Source: Micromonospora vinacea (GTDB lineage Bacteria > Actinomycetota > Actinomycetes > Mycobacteriales > Micromonosporaceae). From it: a stretch of DNA of 64,000 nucleotides. Within the stretch, counting starts at the first letter, position 1. Every line of letters starts with the position of its first letter. Both the position numbers and the translations under genes were made by a program. The notes under the pieces are model-generated. The model was not told the DNA's origin. It worked only from the letters and a program-made list of their open reading frames with translations, and ran no database searches. Below, piece by piece: positions 38,864 to 47,043 of this stretch. Location: contig NZ_JADOTY010000001.1 in NCBI RefSeq assembly GCF_015751785.1, forward strand, positions 744,001 through 808,000. The letters are read 5' to 3'.

Positions 38864-39313
38864 TCACGCTAGTTGCGGCGCGGTGACCCGCGCTTCTCGA
38901 TTCCTGACCGGTCTGGTCACCTGCTTCGCCACGCACGACGGCATTCCCGCCGTCGCCTGCGCCGCCTGCCGCCGGTAGACGCTGGGCGGCACGCCGACCA
39001 GCTCGGTGAAGCGGGTGCTGAAGGTGCCCAGGGACGAACAACCGACAGCGAAACAGACATCGGTGACGCTCAGGTCACCACGGCGCAGCAGGGCCATCGC
39101 CCGCTCGATCCGTCGCGTCATCAGGTAGCTGTACGGAGATTCGCCGTAGGCGAGACGGAACTCGCGGCTGAGGTGCCCGGCCGACATGTGCGCGCCACGC
39201 GCCAGCGCCTCGACGTCCAGCGGTTGCGCGTACTCCCTGTCGATCCGGTCGCGGACCCGACGCAGCCGCGCCAGGTCGCCCAGTCGCTGGGTCGCGTCGG
39301 GTTTGCTGCTCAC
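38864..39313 (-). CDS. AraC-family transcriptional regulator (DNA-binding domain only)
   Basis: The protein has 149 aa from the GTG at 39313. It is essentially a two-helix-turn-helix AraC domain: RIDREYAQPLDVEALARGAHMSAGHLSREFRLAYG and AMALLRRGDLSVTDVCFAVGCSSLGTFSTRFTELVGVPPSVYR. There is no ligand-binding domain, so it resembles MarA/SoxS-type short regulators. It lies 5 bp before the VOC gene, so it probably controls the AraC-VOC-UvrA-like operon including itself. Confidence 0.87.
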   Translation of the reverse strand: MSSKPDATQRLGDLARLRRVRDRIDREYAQPLDVEALARGAHMSAGHLSREFRLAYGESPYSYLMTRRIERAMALLRRGDLSVTDVCFAVGCSSLGTFSTRFTELVGVPPSVYRRQAAQATAGMPSCVAKQVTRPVRNREARVTAPQLA

Positions 39314-39416
39314 CTGCGAAATCGTGCCACAACCCACCGACAATCGGCCGCCCGCCGGGCGCGAGCGGGGTCGAGCCGGGGCCAAGCACGGGCCGAGCCG
39401 GGGGCCGGCGCGCCGG

Positions 39417-40376
39417 TCAGCCGGCCTCGCGGCGGGCGCGGGCCCGGCGCTTCCCCTCGTGCATGGCCTGCACCCGGGCCACCGGGATGGTCCGACCCTC
39501 GGCCACCAGGTCGGCGGGGAGCGGTTGCGGGGCCGGCATCAGCGCGGCCCACGGGTCATCGTCGGCGAGCAGCGCGGGAGCGGTCCGGATGGTGAAGTCG
39601 GCGGGGGTCACCTCGGTCAGGTCGGCCCAGTCGACCGGAAACGAGACCGGCATCCCGGGACGCAGCCGGGGGCTGTACGCGGCGGCCACCGTCGCGCCGC
39701 CCGCCCGGGTGGCGTCCACGAAGACCCGGCCACCCCGGTCCTCCTTGATGTACGCAGTGGTGGCCAGCGCCGGGTCGAGCCGCTCGGCGCGGACGGCGAG
39801 CGCCCGGGTGGCGGCGGCCAACTCCTCGGCCGTGGGCTCGTCGGTCACCGGGACGAAGACGTGCACGCCCTTGGCGCCGCTGGTCTTGACCGCACCGGCC
39901 AGGCCGGCATCGGCGAGCGCCTGGCGGACCAGCAGGGCGGCGTCGACCGCCGCGCGGAACCCGTCGCCGTCCGGTGGGTCCAGGTCGAGGATCAGGTGGG
40001 TCGGGCGGTGCAGGTCCGCCACGGTGGCCAGTGTCGGGTGGTACTCCACCGCCCGCTGGTTGGCGAACCAGAGCAGGGTGCGGCGGTCGTCGCAGAGGGC
40101 GTACGAGATCTCCCGGTGCGACGCCTCCGCCCAGACCGACGCCCGGCGGACCCAGTCCGGGGTGTACCGGGGCAGGTTCTTCTGCATGAACGGCGGCTGG
40201 CCGGGGCGGACCCGGATCACCGACAGCGGCCGGCCCCGCAGTTGCGGCAGGATCCGGTCCCGGACCGCGTCGAGGTAGTCGACCAGGTCACGCTTCGTCG
40301 CGTCATCGCGGTCGGACAGCGGCTGGTCCAGGTTGGTCAGGGCCACGCCGTCCCGGGTCTCGTCAGCCTCACTCAC
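39417..40376 (-). CDS. Stand-alone LigD-type polymerase (archaeo-eukaryotic primase fold)
   Basis: The protein has 319 aa, similar to the polymerase domain of bacterial NHEJ LigD. It shows LSVIRVRPGQPPFMQKNLP, the catalytic LDLDPPDGDG (DxD metal ligands), TSGAKGVHVFVPV (nucleotide-binding His) and VFVDATRAGGATVAAAYSPR. No ligase, nuclease or Ku gene is adjacent. Such single-domain PolD proteins add ribonucleotides during end joining in mycobacteria; the role here is inferred from that. The GTG is at 40376. It lies 103 bp upstream of the AraC start on the same strand. Confidence 0.88.
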   Translation of the reverse strand: MSEADETRDGVALTNLDQPLSDRDDATKRDLVDYLDAVRDRILPQLRGRPLSVIRVRPGQPPFMQKNLPRYTPDWVRRASVWAEASHREISYALCDDRRTLLWFANQRAVEYHPTLATVADLHRPTHLILDLDPPDGDGFRAAVDAALLVRQALADAGLAGAVKTSGAKGVHVFVPVTDEPTAEELAAATRALAVRAERLDPALATTAYIKEDRGGRVFVDATRAGGATVAAAYSPRLRPGMPVSFPVDWADLTEVTPADFTIRTAPALLADDDPWAALMPAPQPLPADLVAEGRTIPVARVQAMHEGKRRARARREAG

Positions 40377-40407
40377 CCGACCACCCTCCCGGCCCCGGTG
40401 CCGTCGG

Positions 40408-41892
40408 TCAACCGGACGCGGCGCTTCGGTGCGGATCTGTTCCGGCGCCCACCGCGGTCTGCGCCGACGGACCAGCGGTCGACGACGGCCCGGTCGCGCG
40501 TCGGGGCACCGTTGTCAGCGCCACCAGCCACGCGGCGACAACGAGACCGGCGGCCACCGCGAACGCGGTCCGGTAGCCGCCGGCGAGCGCGGCGGTCTCG
40601 GCCCAGCCGGCGGTCCGCAGCCCGTCGCTGCGCGCGGCGGCCAGGGTGGCCAGCGCCGCCAGGCCGACCGCGCCGCCCACCTGTTGGGTGGTGTTGGCCA
40701 GGCCGGAGGCGAGCCCGGCATCCGTGTCGGTCGCGCCGGCCATCGCCACTGTGGTGACCGCCGGCAGGGTCAGGCCGCCGGCCACGCCGAAGATCAGCAT
40801 CGCGGGGAGTACGTCAGCGAGGTAGGCGCCGTCGGCGGGCAGTCGGGCGAGCAGGAGGAAGCCGACGGTCGCCAGGGCGAGCCCGACCAGCAGGACCATC
40901 CGGGCACCGAAGCGGGCGATCAGCCGACCGGCCAGGCCGAGCGAGACCACGGCGATCACGACCGGGGTGGGCAGGAAGGCCCAGCCGGTCGCGGCGGCGT
41001 CCAGCCCCAGCACCAGTTGCAACTCCACGGCGAGCAGGAACTGGAACCCGAAGTACGCGCAGACCATGAGGAACTGCACGGCGTTCGCCGCCACCAGACC
41101 CGGGACGCGCAGCACCCGGGACGGCACCAGCGGGGTCGCCGCCACCCGTTGACGCAGCGCGAACCCGCCGAGCAGCAGCGCCGCGAGTGCCATCGCACCG
41201 AGCGTCCGAGGGCTGGTCCAGCCGTGTTCGCCAGTTCCCACGATGGCCAACACGGCGGCCATCAGGCCGGCGGTGGCGAGCAGCGCACCGGGCAGGTCCA
41301 GGCCGGCGCGCAGGCCGATCCCCCGTTCGGCCGGGAGCCGGCGGAGGGCCGCGATCAGGATGGCCGCCCCGATGGGCACGTTGACCAGGAAGATCGTCCG
41401 CCACCCGGCGGCCTGGGTGAGCACCCCTCCGGCGACCGTGCCGACCGACGCGCCGGCCGCCCCGGTGAAGCTGAAGACGGCGATGGCGCGGGCCCGTTCG
41501 GCCGTTTCGGGATAGAGCCGGACGATCATGCCGAGGCTGACCGCCATGGCCAGAGCGCCGCCGACACCCTGCCCGAACCGCGCGCCCACCAGCACTGCCG
41601 GTCCGGTGGCGACCGCGCAGGCCAGCGAGGCCACTGTGAACAGCGCGACGCCGGCCAGGAAGACCCCGCGCCGGCCCAGCAGGTCGCCGAGTCGGCCGGC
41701 GAGCAGCAGCAGTCCGCCGAAGGCGACCAGGTAGGCGTTGACCACCCAGGCCAGGCCGGCGGCGGTGAAGCCCAGGTCGCGTTGCACGGCGGGCAGCGCC
41801 ACAGCGACGACTGTGCCATCCAGGATGATCATCAGGCTGCCGGCGCAGAGCACCAGCAGCGCCGGCCAGCGGGACGGGACGACACGATCCAT
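40408..41892 (-). CDS. DHA2-type MFS multidrug exporter
   Basis: The protein has 494 aa with about 14 membrane helices, the DHA2 (QacA/EmrB-like) layout. TM1 carries SLMIILDGTVVAVALPAVQRDLGF; motif A reads GRLGDLLGRRGVFLAG; the TM5 antiporter motif appears around GASVGTVAGGVLTQAAGWR. The ATG at 41892 has AAGGAGGGG upstream; the longer frame runs antisense through the HxlR gene and was rejected. It is divergent from the HxlR regulator, its likely controller. The substrate is unknown. Confidence 0.9.
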   Translation of the reverse strand: MDRVVPSRWPALLVLCAGSLMIILDGTVVAVALPAVQRDLGFTAAGLAWVVNAYLVAFGGLLLLAGRLGDLLGRRGVFLAGVALFTVASLACAVATGPAVLVGARFGQGVGGALAMAVSLGMIVRLYPETAERARAIAVFSFTGAAGASVGTVAGGVLTQAAGWRTIFLVNVPIGAAILIAALRRLPAERGIGLRAGLDLPGALLATAGLMAAVLAIVGTGEHGWTSPRTLGAMALAALLLGGFALRQRVAATPLVPSRVLRVPGLVAANAVQFLMVCAYFGFQFLLAVELQLVLGLDAAATGWAFLPTPVVIAVVSLGLAGRLIARFGARMVLLVGLALATVGFLLLARLPADGAYLADVLPAMLIFGVAGGLTLPAVTTVAMAGATDTDAGLASGLANTTQQVGGAVGLAALATLAAARSDGLRTAGWAETAALAGGYRTAFAVAAGLVVAAWLVALTTVPRRATGPSSTAGPSAQTAVGAGTDPHRSAASG

Positions 41893-41925
41893 GGAACCCC
41901 TCCTTGGTGCACGGTTTGTTACCGA

Positions 41926-41942
41926 GGTCATCGTCTGTGACC
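41926..41942. promoter_or_regulatory. Candidate HxlR operator between the MFS and hxlR-type genes
   Basis: GGTCA-N7-TGACC is a 17-bp dyad centred in the 78-bp divergent spacer, 34 bp from the MFS ATG and 29 bp from the HxlR ATG. The position suits control of both promoters; binding is inferred. Confidence 0.45.
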
Positions 41943-41970
41943 ATGAACCGGAGCGGAAGGAGGCACTTTG

Positions 41971-42402
41971 ATGTCCCAGAGGAACAGCGATGTGTCCGGG
42001 CTGGTCGAGGCCGAGCTGACCTGCGCTGCCGAGAACGTGCCGTTCACCCCGGGGCAGGCCCGCGCGTGCACCGTCCGGGAGGTCCTCGACCGGGTCGGCG
42101 GCAAGTGGAGCATCGGCATCCTGGTGGCCGCCTCGCACGGCCCGGTGCGCTTCACCGAACTGGAGCGGCACATCGAGGGGATCAGCCGCCGGATGCTCAC
42201 CCTGACGCTGCGCAACCTGGAACGGGACGGACTGCTGCACCGCACCGTCTATCCGACCGTCCCGCCCAAGGTCGAATACACCGCCACCCCGATGGCGCTG
42301 GAGCTGTACGAGTCGCTGGTCGCGCTGACCAGCTGGGCCGAGCGGCACCGCCGGGCCATCGCCGAGGCGCGGACCAGGTACGACGCCCAGCACACCGGCT
42401 GA
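41971..42402 (+). CDS. HxlR-family transcriptional regulator
   Basis: The protein has 143 aa. A single winged helix covers the middle: CTVREVLDRVGGKWSIGILVAASHGPVRFTELERHIEGISRRMLTLTL, the HxlR signature (VGGKW, FxEL, ISxRML). An N-terminal cysteine (ELTCAAE) could be a redox sensor, as in some family members. The ATG at 41971 follows AAGGAGG by 7 nt and is preferred over the TTG at 41968. Divergent from an MFS exporter, a common regulator-pump pair. Confidence 0.92.
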   Translation: MSQRNSDVSGLVEAELTCAAENVPFTPGQARACTVREVLDRVGGKWSIGILVAASHGPVRFTELERHIEGISRRMLTLTLRNLERDGLLHRTVYPTVPPKVEYTATPMALELYESLVALTSWAERHRRAIAEARTRYDAQHTG

Positions 42403-42438
42403 ACCGGGCCCAGGTGTGGTGAACGCCACCGCTTCCAT

Positions 42439-42473
42439 CTGACCGATCGGTCAGGGTCTGACCGATCGGTCAG
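42439..42473 (+). promoter_or_regulatory. Two tandem perfect TetR-type operators
   Basis: CTGACCGATCGGTCAG occurs at 42439-42454 and again at 42458-42473, each a perfect 16-bp palindrome, with centres 19 bp apart (nearly two helical turns). They lie just upstream of the TetR-MMPL operon, the normal site for autorepression. Confidence 0.8.
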
Positions 42474-42502
42474 GCATGCTGGTCTGCGGGAGGTGGACCG
42501 GC

Positions 42503-43090
42503 ATGGTCAGAGCGGTACCCGACACGCACGGCGAGATCCTCGCCGCAGCGGCGCGGCAGTTCACGGTGACCGGCTACCGGGGCACCTCCCTGCAGGACAT
42601 CGCCCGGGAGGTCGGCTGCTCCAAGGCCACGGTGCTCTACCACTTCGCCAACAAGGAAGCCCTGCTCGCCGAGCTGATGGCCCCCGCGATCGAGGTGCTC
42701 CGCAGCCTCGACGACCAGCTCAACGGCCTGACCGGAGCGGCCGCCCAGGAGGTCGCCGCACAGGGCTTCGTCGACCTCGCGGTCCGGTTCCGGCAGGAGA
42801 TCGCCGTACTGCGCGGCGAGTTCCCGGAGCTGCTGTGCCAGCCGGCCTTCGCGCACATCCAGGAGATCTCCGACCGGCTGCGGGACGCGTTGGCCGGGCA
42901 CTCCGACCGGCCGGCGGCTCGGATCGCCGCGCTGGTGCTGCTCGCCGGCATCTCCGAGGCGTGCGCCGAGTTCGCCGACATCCCCGACGACGAGCTGCGC
43001 CTCGCCCTGCTCACCCTCGCCCGACGGGCCGTCGAACCCGTCGACGCACCCCTGCCCCATCCACCCACGACCGAGGACAAGGACTCCTGA
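42503..43090 (+). CDS. TetR-family repressor of the adjacent MMPL exporter
   Basis: The protein has 195 aa from the ATG at 42503, which follows GGGAGG; an ATG at 42476 would place the start against the operator and was not chosen. The helix-turn-helix reads ILAAAARQFTVTGYRGTSLQDIAREVGCSKATVLYHFANKEALLAELM. The C-terminal helical domain is the ligand/dimer part. The stop overlaps the MMPL ATG (TGATG). Two perfect tandem operators lie upstream, so the operon is probably self-repressed and induced by the exported compound. Confidence 0.93.
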   Translation: MVRAVPDTHGEILAAAARQFTVTGYRGTSLQDIAREVGCSKATVLYHFANKEALLAELMAPAIEVLRSLDDQLNGLTGAAAQEVAAQGFVDLAVRFRQEIAVLRGEFPELLCQPAFAHIQEISDRLRDALAGHSDRPAARIAALVLLAGISEACAEFADIPDDELRLALLTLARRAVEPVDAPLPHPPTTEDKDS

Positions 43091-45291
43091 TGGCCACCCT
43101 GCTCTACCGGCTCGGCCGGGGCGCGTTGCGCCGGCGACGGCTCGTCGTCGCGCTCTGGCTCGTCGTACTCGTCGTCGCCGGCCTGGCCGCGGCGACCCTG
43201 CGCGGCCCGACGGCGAGCAACTTCACGATGCCCGGCACCGAGAGCCAGCGCGCGCTCGACCTGCTGGCCGACCAGTTCCCCTCAGCCAGCGGCGCCACCG
43301 GCACCATCGCTGTCAAGGCGCCCGCCGACGGCCAACTGGCCACGCCCGAGGGCCAGGCCGTGGTGCAGGAGTTGGTCCAGGAGGCCTCGACACTGCCCGG
43401 CGTGGTCGGCGCGGTCAACCCGTTCCAGGTCGGCGCGGTCTCACCCAACGGCCGGTACGCACTGGTCCAGGTGCAGTTCGCCACCGGCGGCGACGAGGTG
43501 ACCGACGAGCAGCGCACCGCGTACGAGGAGGTCGGCACCGCCGCCGAGGCGAAGGGTTGGCAGGTCGCCCCGGGGGGCGAGGTTCTGGGTGGTGAGCCGG
43601 AGATCGGCTCCACCGAGGCGCTCGGCGTCCTGGTCGCCGCGATCGTCCTGATCATTACGTTCGGTTCCCTTGTCGCCGCCGGCATGACGATGCTCAACGC
43701 GCTGATCGGCGTGGGCGTCGGCATGGCCGGCCTGTTCGCGCTGAGCGGTGTCATCGAGTTGACCAGCACCGCGCCGATCCTGGCGCTGATGCTCGGTCTC
43801 GCCGTCGGCATCGACTACTCGTTGTTCATCACCTCCCGGCACCGACAGAACCTGCTCGAAGGCCTTCCCCCGGAGGAGGCGGTCGGCCGGGCCGTGGGTA
43901 CCGCCGGCTCGGCAGTCGTCTTCGCGGGCGCCACAGTGGTCATCGCCCTCGCCGGTTTGGCCGTGGTGAACATTCCGTTCCTCACCGTGATGGGTCTCGC
44001 CGCTGCCGGTACTGTCACCATCGCCGTGCTCGTGGCGATCACCCTCCAGCCCGCACTGCTCGGCTTCGCCGGCAACCGGGTGCTCCCGCGCCGGCTGCGC
44101 TCCACGGTCGGCTCCGCCGCCCCAGGTGAGCCGGTGGGCGAAGAGACGCTGCCGGTCGAGGACCGCTCCGGGTTCGGCTTCCGCTGGGCACGGTTCGTCA
44201 TCCGCTTCCGGGTGCCGGTCATCCTGGTCTCGCTGCTCGGCCTGGGGCTGCTCGCGCTGCCCACGCCGGACATGCGGCTGGCCCTGCCGGACGCCAGCAC
44301 GGCGACGGTGGGCTCCCCGGCCCGGGTGGCGAGCGACCTCACCACCGAGGGCTTCGGCCCCGGCTTCACCGGCCGCCTCGCGGTGGTCGTGGCGGGCGAC
44401 GACGCGCAGGCGACCGCGGCCGCGGTGCCGCAGGTGACCGCGATGATCCAGCGCACCGAGAACGTCCTCGCGGTGGCGCCGCCGCAGCTGAGTCCGGACG
44501 GTCGGACCGCGCTGCTCGGCGTGGTGCCGAAGACCGGCCCGACCGACGAGGCCACCGAGACCCTGGTGCACGACGTCCGCGACGCGGTCGGTGGGGTCAA
44601 GGGCGCCGAGGTGCTGCTCACCGGCGCCACGGCGATCGGAATCGACGTCTCGGAGAAGCTCTCCGACGCACTGCCGATCTACCTGCTGCTGGTCGTCGGG
44701 CTCTCGGTGCTGCTGCTGATGCTGGTGTTCCGCTCGCTGCTGGTGCCGCTCAAGGCGGCGCTGGGCTTCCTGCTCACCGTTGCCGCCACGTTCGGCATCA
44801 CGGTGGCGATCTTCCAGCAGGGCCACCTCGCCGACCTGGTCGGCCTGGACAGCCCGGCCCCGCTGGTCAGCTTCCTGCCCATCCTGCTGATCGGCATCCT
44901 GTTCGGGCTGGCCATGGACTACGAGGTGTTCCTGGTCTCACGGATGCGGGAGGACTTCGTGCACGGCGACACCGCGCGTGAGGCCACGATCAGCGGCATG
45001 GGCCACGGTGCCCGGGTGGTCACCGCCGCCGCGCTGATCATGATGTCCGTCTTCGGTGGCTTCGTGTTCCTCGACGACCCGATCATCAAGTCGATGGGCT
45101 TCGCGCTCGCCATCGGCGTGGCCATCGACGCGTTCGTGGTCCGGATGACCATCGTCCCGGCGGTGATGTCGCTGCTCGGCGACCGTGCCTGGTGGCTCCC
45201 CCGCTGGCTCGACCGCGCCCTGCCCAACGTGGACATCGAGGGCGAGGGCCTGCGCGAACACCTGGAGGTGCGGACCCCCACGAGGGTCTGA
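43090..45291 (+). CDS. MMPL-family RND-like exporter
   Basis: The protein has 733 aa with two repeats, each an N-terminal helix, an extracytoplasmic domain and a five-helix block. Hallmarks are LALMLGLAVGIDYSLFITSRHRQ in the first half and GILFGLAMDYEVFLVSRMRED in the second, carrying the Asp-Tyr proton relay pairs of MmpL proteins. Family members export lipids, siderophores or drugs in actinobacteria; the substrate here is unknown. The ATG at 43090 overlaps the TetR stop. A palindrome follows 9 bp after the stop. Confidence 0.92.
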   Translation: MATLLYRLGRGALRRRRLVVALWLVVLVVAGLAAATLRGPTASNFTMPGTESQRALDLLADQFPSASGATGTIAVKAPADGQLATPEGQAVVQELVQEASTLPGVVGAVNPFQVGAVSPNGRYALVQVQFATGGDEVTDEQRTAYEEVGTAAEAKGWQVAPGGEVLGGEPEIGSTEALGVLVAAIVLIITFGSLVAAGMTMLNALIGVGVGMAGLFALSGVIELTSTAPILALMLGLAVGIDYSLFITSRHRQNLLEGLPPEEAVGRAVGTAGSAVVFAGATVVIALAGLAVVNIPFLTVMGLAAAGTVTIAVLVAITLQPALLGFAGNRVLPRRLRSTVGSAAPGEPVGEETLPVEDRSGFGFRWARFVIRFRVPVILVSLLGLGLLALPTPDMRLALPDASTATVGSPARVASDLTTEGFGPGFTGRLAVVVAGDDAQATAAAVPQVTAMIQRTENVLAVAPPQLSPDGRTALLGVVPKTGPTDEATETLVHDVRDAVGGVKGAEVLLTGATAIGIDVSEKLSDALPIYLLLVVGLSVLLLMLVFRSLLVPLKAALGFLLTVAATFGITVAIFQQGHLADLVGLDSPAPLVSFLPILLIGILFGLAMDYEVFLVSRMREDFVHGDTAREATISGMGHGARVVTAAALIMMSVFGGFVFLDDPIIKSMGFALAIGVAIDAFVVRMTIVPAVMSLLGDRAWWLPRWLDRALPNVDIEGEGLREHLEVRTPTRV

Positions 45292-45300
45292 CGCCCATCC

Positions 45301-45374
45301 GGTCGATCAAGGAGTTGTGGTGTCTGCCGTGCCCCACTTCGGGGCGTTGGTCCGGCACCACAACTCCATGATCG
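45301..45374. repeat. Long-armed intergenic palindrome, copy B
   Basis: Arms 45304-45322 and 45356-45374 match at 18 of 19 positions (CGATCAAGGAGTTGTGGTG against its complement). The 33-bp centre includes GCCCC-N5-GGGGC. It lies between the convergent MMPL and erythromycin-esterase genes. It is the same family as copy A at 11577, with the same centre length but a diverged centre. Confidence 0.85.
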
Positions 45375-45391
45375 GCGCGACCGGGTCCGGG

Positions 45392-46648
45392 TCAGACCCC
45401 GGCCGGGTACGTTTCCATCTCGCCGGAGGCGGCCGGCACCGGTAGCGGGTGCAGAGCGGTCGTGTCGTCGCACCAGATGAAGGCGTCGTACCGGTCGCCG
45501 AGCCGCGTCGGCACGTAGTTACCCCAGGACTCGAACGACGGGTCGTAGACGACCCCGATCGCCCGGTGGTCCACGGTGTCGGTGACCCAGCCCGGCTGGT
45601 CGTCGCCGCCGAAGATCAGCACCGCCCGCTCCGGCATCAGCTCGTGCAGCCGCCGCTCGATCGACCCCTCCCGAGCCGGCGGCACCACCATCGCCTCCGG
45701 CGGCGAACCCCAGCGGGGTGCGGCGATCACCGTGCCCCGGTAGCTGCCGAAGCCGACCAGGGCCACCGCGTCCTCGCCGTGCCGCTCCCGGGCCAACTGA
45801 CCGATGTTGACCATCCCGTCGGCGGCCATGTCGGTGGCCCGCGCGTCCCCGACGTGCGTGTTGTGCGCCCAGACGATGCCCCGGGCCTCCGGGCCGTAGC
45901 GGTCCAGCAGCCGGTCCAGGGTGTCCTGCATGTGGGTGTCGCGGATGTTCCACGAGTCCGGCCCGCCGGCCACCATCGCCCGGTAGTACCGCTCAGCGCC
46001 AGCCACCACCTCCGCGTTCTGCCAGGCGGAGAAGCGATCCGGGCCGTCCGAGAGGGCGTGTTCGCGGGTCCGGGCGAGCAACCGGACGACCTCCTCCTCG
46101 CAGCGGGCGGAGACGAACCGGCTGGCCGCGCCGTACTCCTCAACCCTCTTGCCGTACGGCTCGAAACACCGGTAGGCGTCCTGCGCCGCCTCCAGCGACT
46201 TCGGGTCCTCCTCCCCCAGGTAGTCGAAGATCGCCTGCATCGACTCCCAGAGGCTGTACACGTCGAGTCCGTGAAATCCGGCCCGTTGCTCCTCCGGCCG
46301 CTCCACGTTCCAGGCCCGCAGCCAACTGGCGAACCGGGCCACCTCGGCATTGGCCCACATCCAGGTCGGCCACCGCTCAAACTGGTCGAGCGCGAGCTGG
46401 GGTTGGAGCGCGCCACCCGGTGCCGCCGTCACGGAGCGGTGCACCCGATCGCAGTCGGGCCAGTCACCCTCCACGGCGACGAAGGAGAAGCCGCACTCCG
46501 CGATCAGCCGGCGGGTGAGCTGCTCCCGCAGCCGGTAGTAGTCGTAACTGCCGTGGGTGGATTCACCGATCATCACCACCCGGGCGTTCCGAACGCGCTC
46601 CAGCAACGGGTCGAAATCGCTCGGCGCGCCGAGCCGCTGAACCAGCAT
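45392..46648 (-). CDS. Erythromycin-esterase-family protein
   Basis: The protein has 418 aa from the ATG at 46648; an upstream start at 46705 adds a non-conserved Arg/Gly stretch. Family motifs are MIGESTHGSYDYYRLREQL (Glu29, His32), FVAVEGDWPDCDRVHR, and IVWAHNTHVGDARATDM, which carry the Glu/His pairs used for catalysis in EreA/B. Most members of this family have no proven macrolide activity, so resistance should not be assumed. It faces the MMPL exporter convergently. Confidence 0.85.
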   Translation of the reverse strand: MLVQRLGAPSDFDPLLERVRNARVVMIGESTHGSYDYYRLREQLTRRLIAECGFSFVAVEGDWPDCDRVHRSVTAAPGGALQPQLALDQFERWPTWMWANAEVARFASWLRAWNVERPEEQRAGFHGLDVYSLWESMQAIFDYLGEEDPKSLEAAQDAYRCFEPYGKRVEEYGAASRFVSARCEEEVVRLLARTREHALSDGPDRFSAWQNAEVVAGAERYYRAMVAGGPDSWNIRDTHMQDTLDRLLDRYGPEARGIVWAHNTHVGDARATDMAADGMVNIGQLARERHGEDAVALVGFGSYRGTVIAAPRWGSPPEAMVVPPAREGSIERRLHELMPERAVLIFGGDDQPGWVTDTVDHRAIGVVYDPSFESWGNYVPTRLGDRYDAFIWCDDTTALHPLPVPAASGEMETYPAGV

Positions 46649-46776
46649 GCCAGCGGCTACCCGGCCGCCGCTGCGGCAAACCGTGGGCGCGTCGCGGGCC
46701 GACACGCCGGCCGCCGGGCCATCGTGGGTGCCAACCCGACCGGTGTACGGCCACCGCGAGCGGGTAGCCGGCCGAC

Positions 46777-46968
46777 ATGACCGTCACCGGGGTTCAGTTG
46801 CAGGAGTACCTGGCCGGGCTCGACTACCCGGTCTCCCGGGAGGACCTGGTCCGCTGGGGTCAGGAGAACGGGGCCAGCACAGCGATGCTGCAGATGCTGC
46901 AGGCCCTACCACCCGAGCAGTTCAACTCCCCCGACGAGTTGAACGCCGCCCTGACCACTCCCACCTGA
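46777..46968 (+). CDS. DUF2795 small protein
   Basis: The protein has 63 aa: MTVTGVQLQEYLAGLDYPVSREDLVRWGQENGAS then a short helix LQMLQALPPEQF and NSPDELNAAL. This is the DUF2795 domain, a small helical fold widespread in actinobacteria, sometimes as a stand-alone protein. Function unknown. ATG at 46777, divergent from the erythromycin-esterase-like gene; it is followed 3 bp later by a palindrome. Confidence 0.88.
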   Translation: MTVTGVQLQEYLAGLDYPVSREDLVRWGQENGASTAMLQMLQALPPEQFNSPDELNAALTTPT

Positions 46969-46971
46969 CCT

Positions 46972-47034
46972 CGGTGATCATGAGGTTATCGCCGTCCCGC
47001 ACGGCGTGTCGCGCCGCTAACTTCATGATCACCG
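46972..47034. repeat. Long-armed intergenic palindrome, GATCATGA type
   Basis: Arms of 17 bp (CGGTGATCATGAGGTTA and TAACTTCATGATCACCG) differ at one position; the centre is 29 bp and GC-rich. It lies between the convergent DUF2795 and oxidoreductase genes. It resembles copies A and B in layout and in the GATCA outer sequence, but the arms are otherwise distinct. Confidence 0.8.
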
Positions 47035-47043
47035 GGCGTGGGG

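Noticed and set aside
41893..42438. N-terminal extension of the MFS frame to 42438
   Set aside because: It would run antisense through the whole HxlR gene; the ATG at 41892 has a strong ribosome site and starts at TM1.
45392..46648. Calling this gene a true macrolide-resistance determinant
   Set aside because: The family motifs are present, but most family members do not hydrolyse erythromycin, and no macrolide context is visible.
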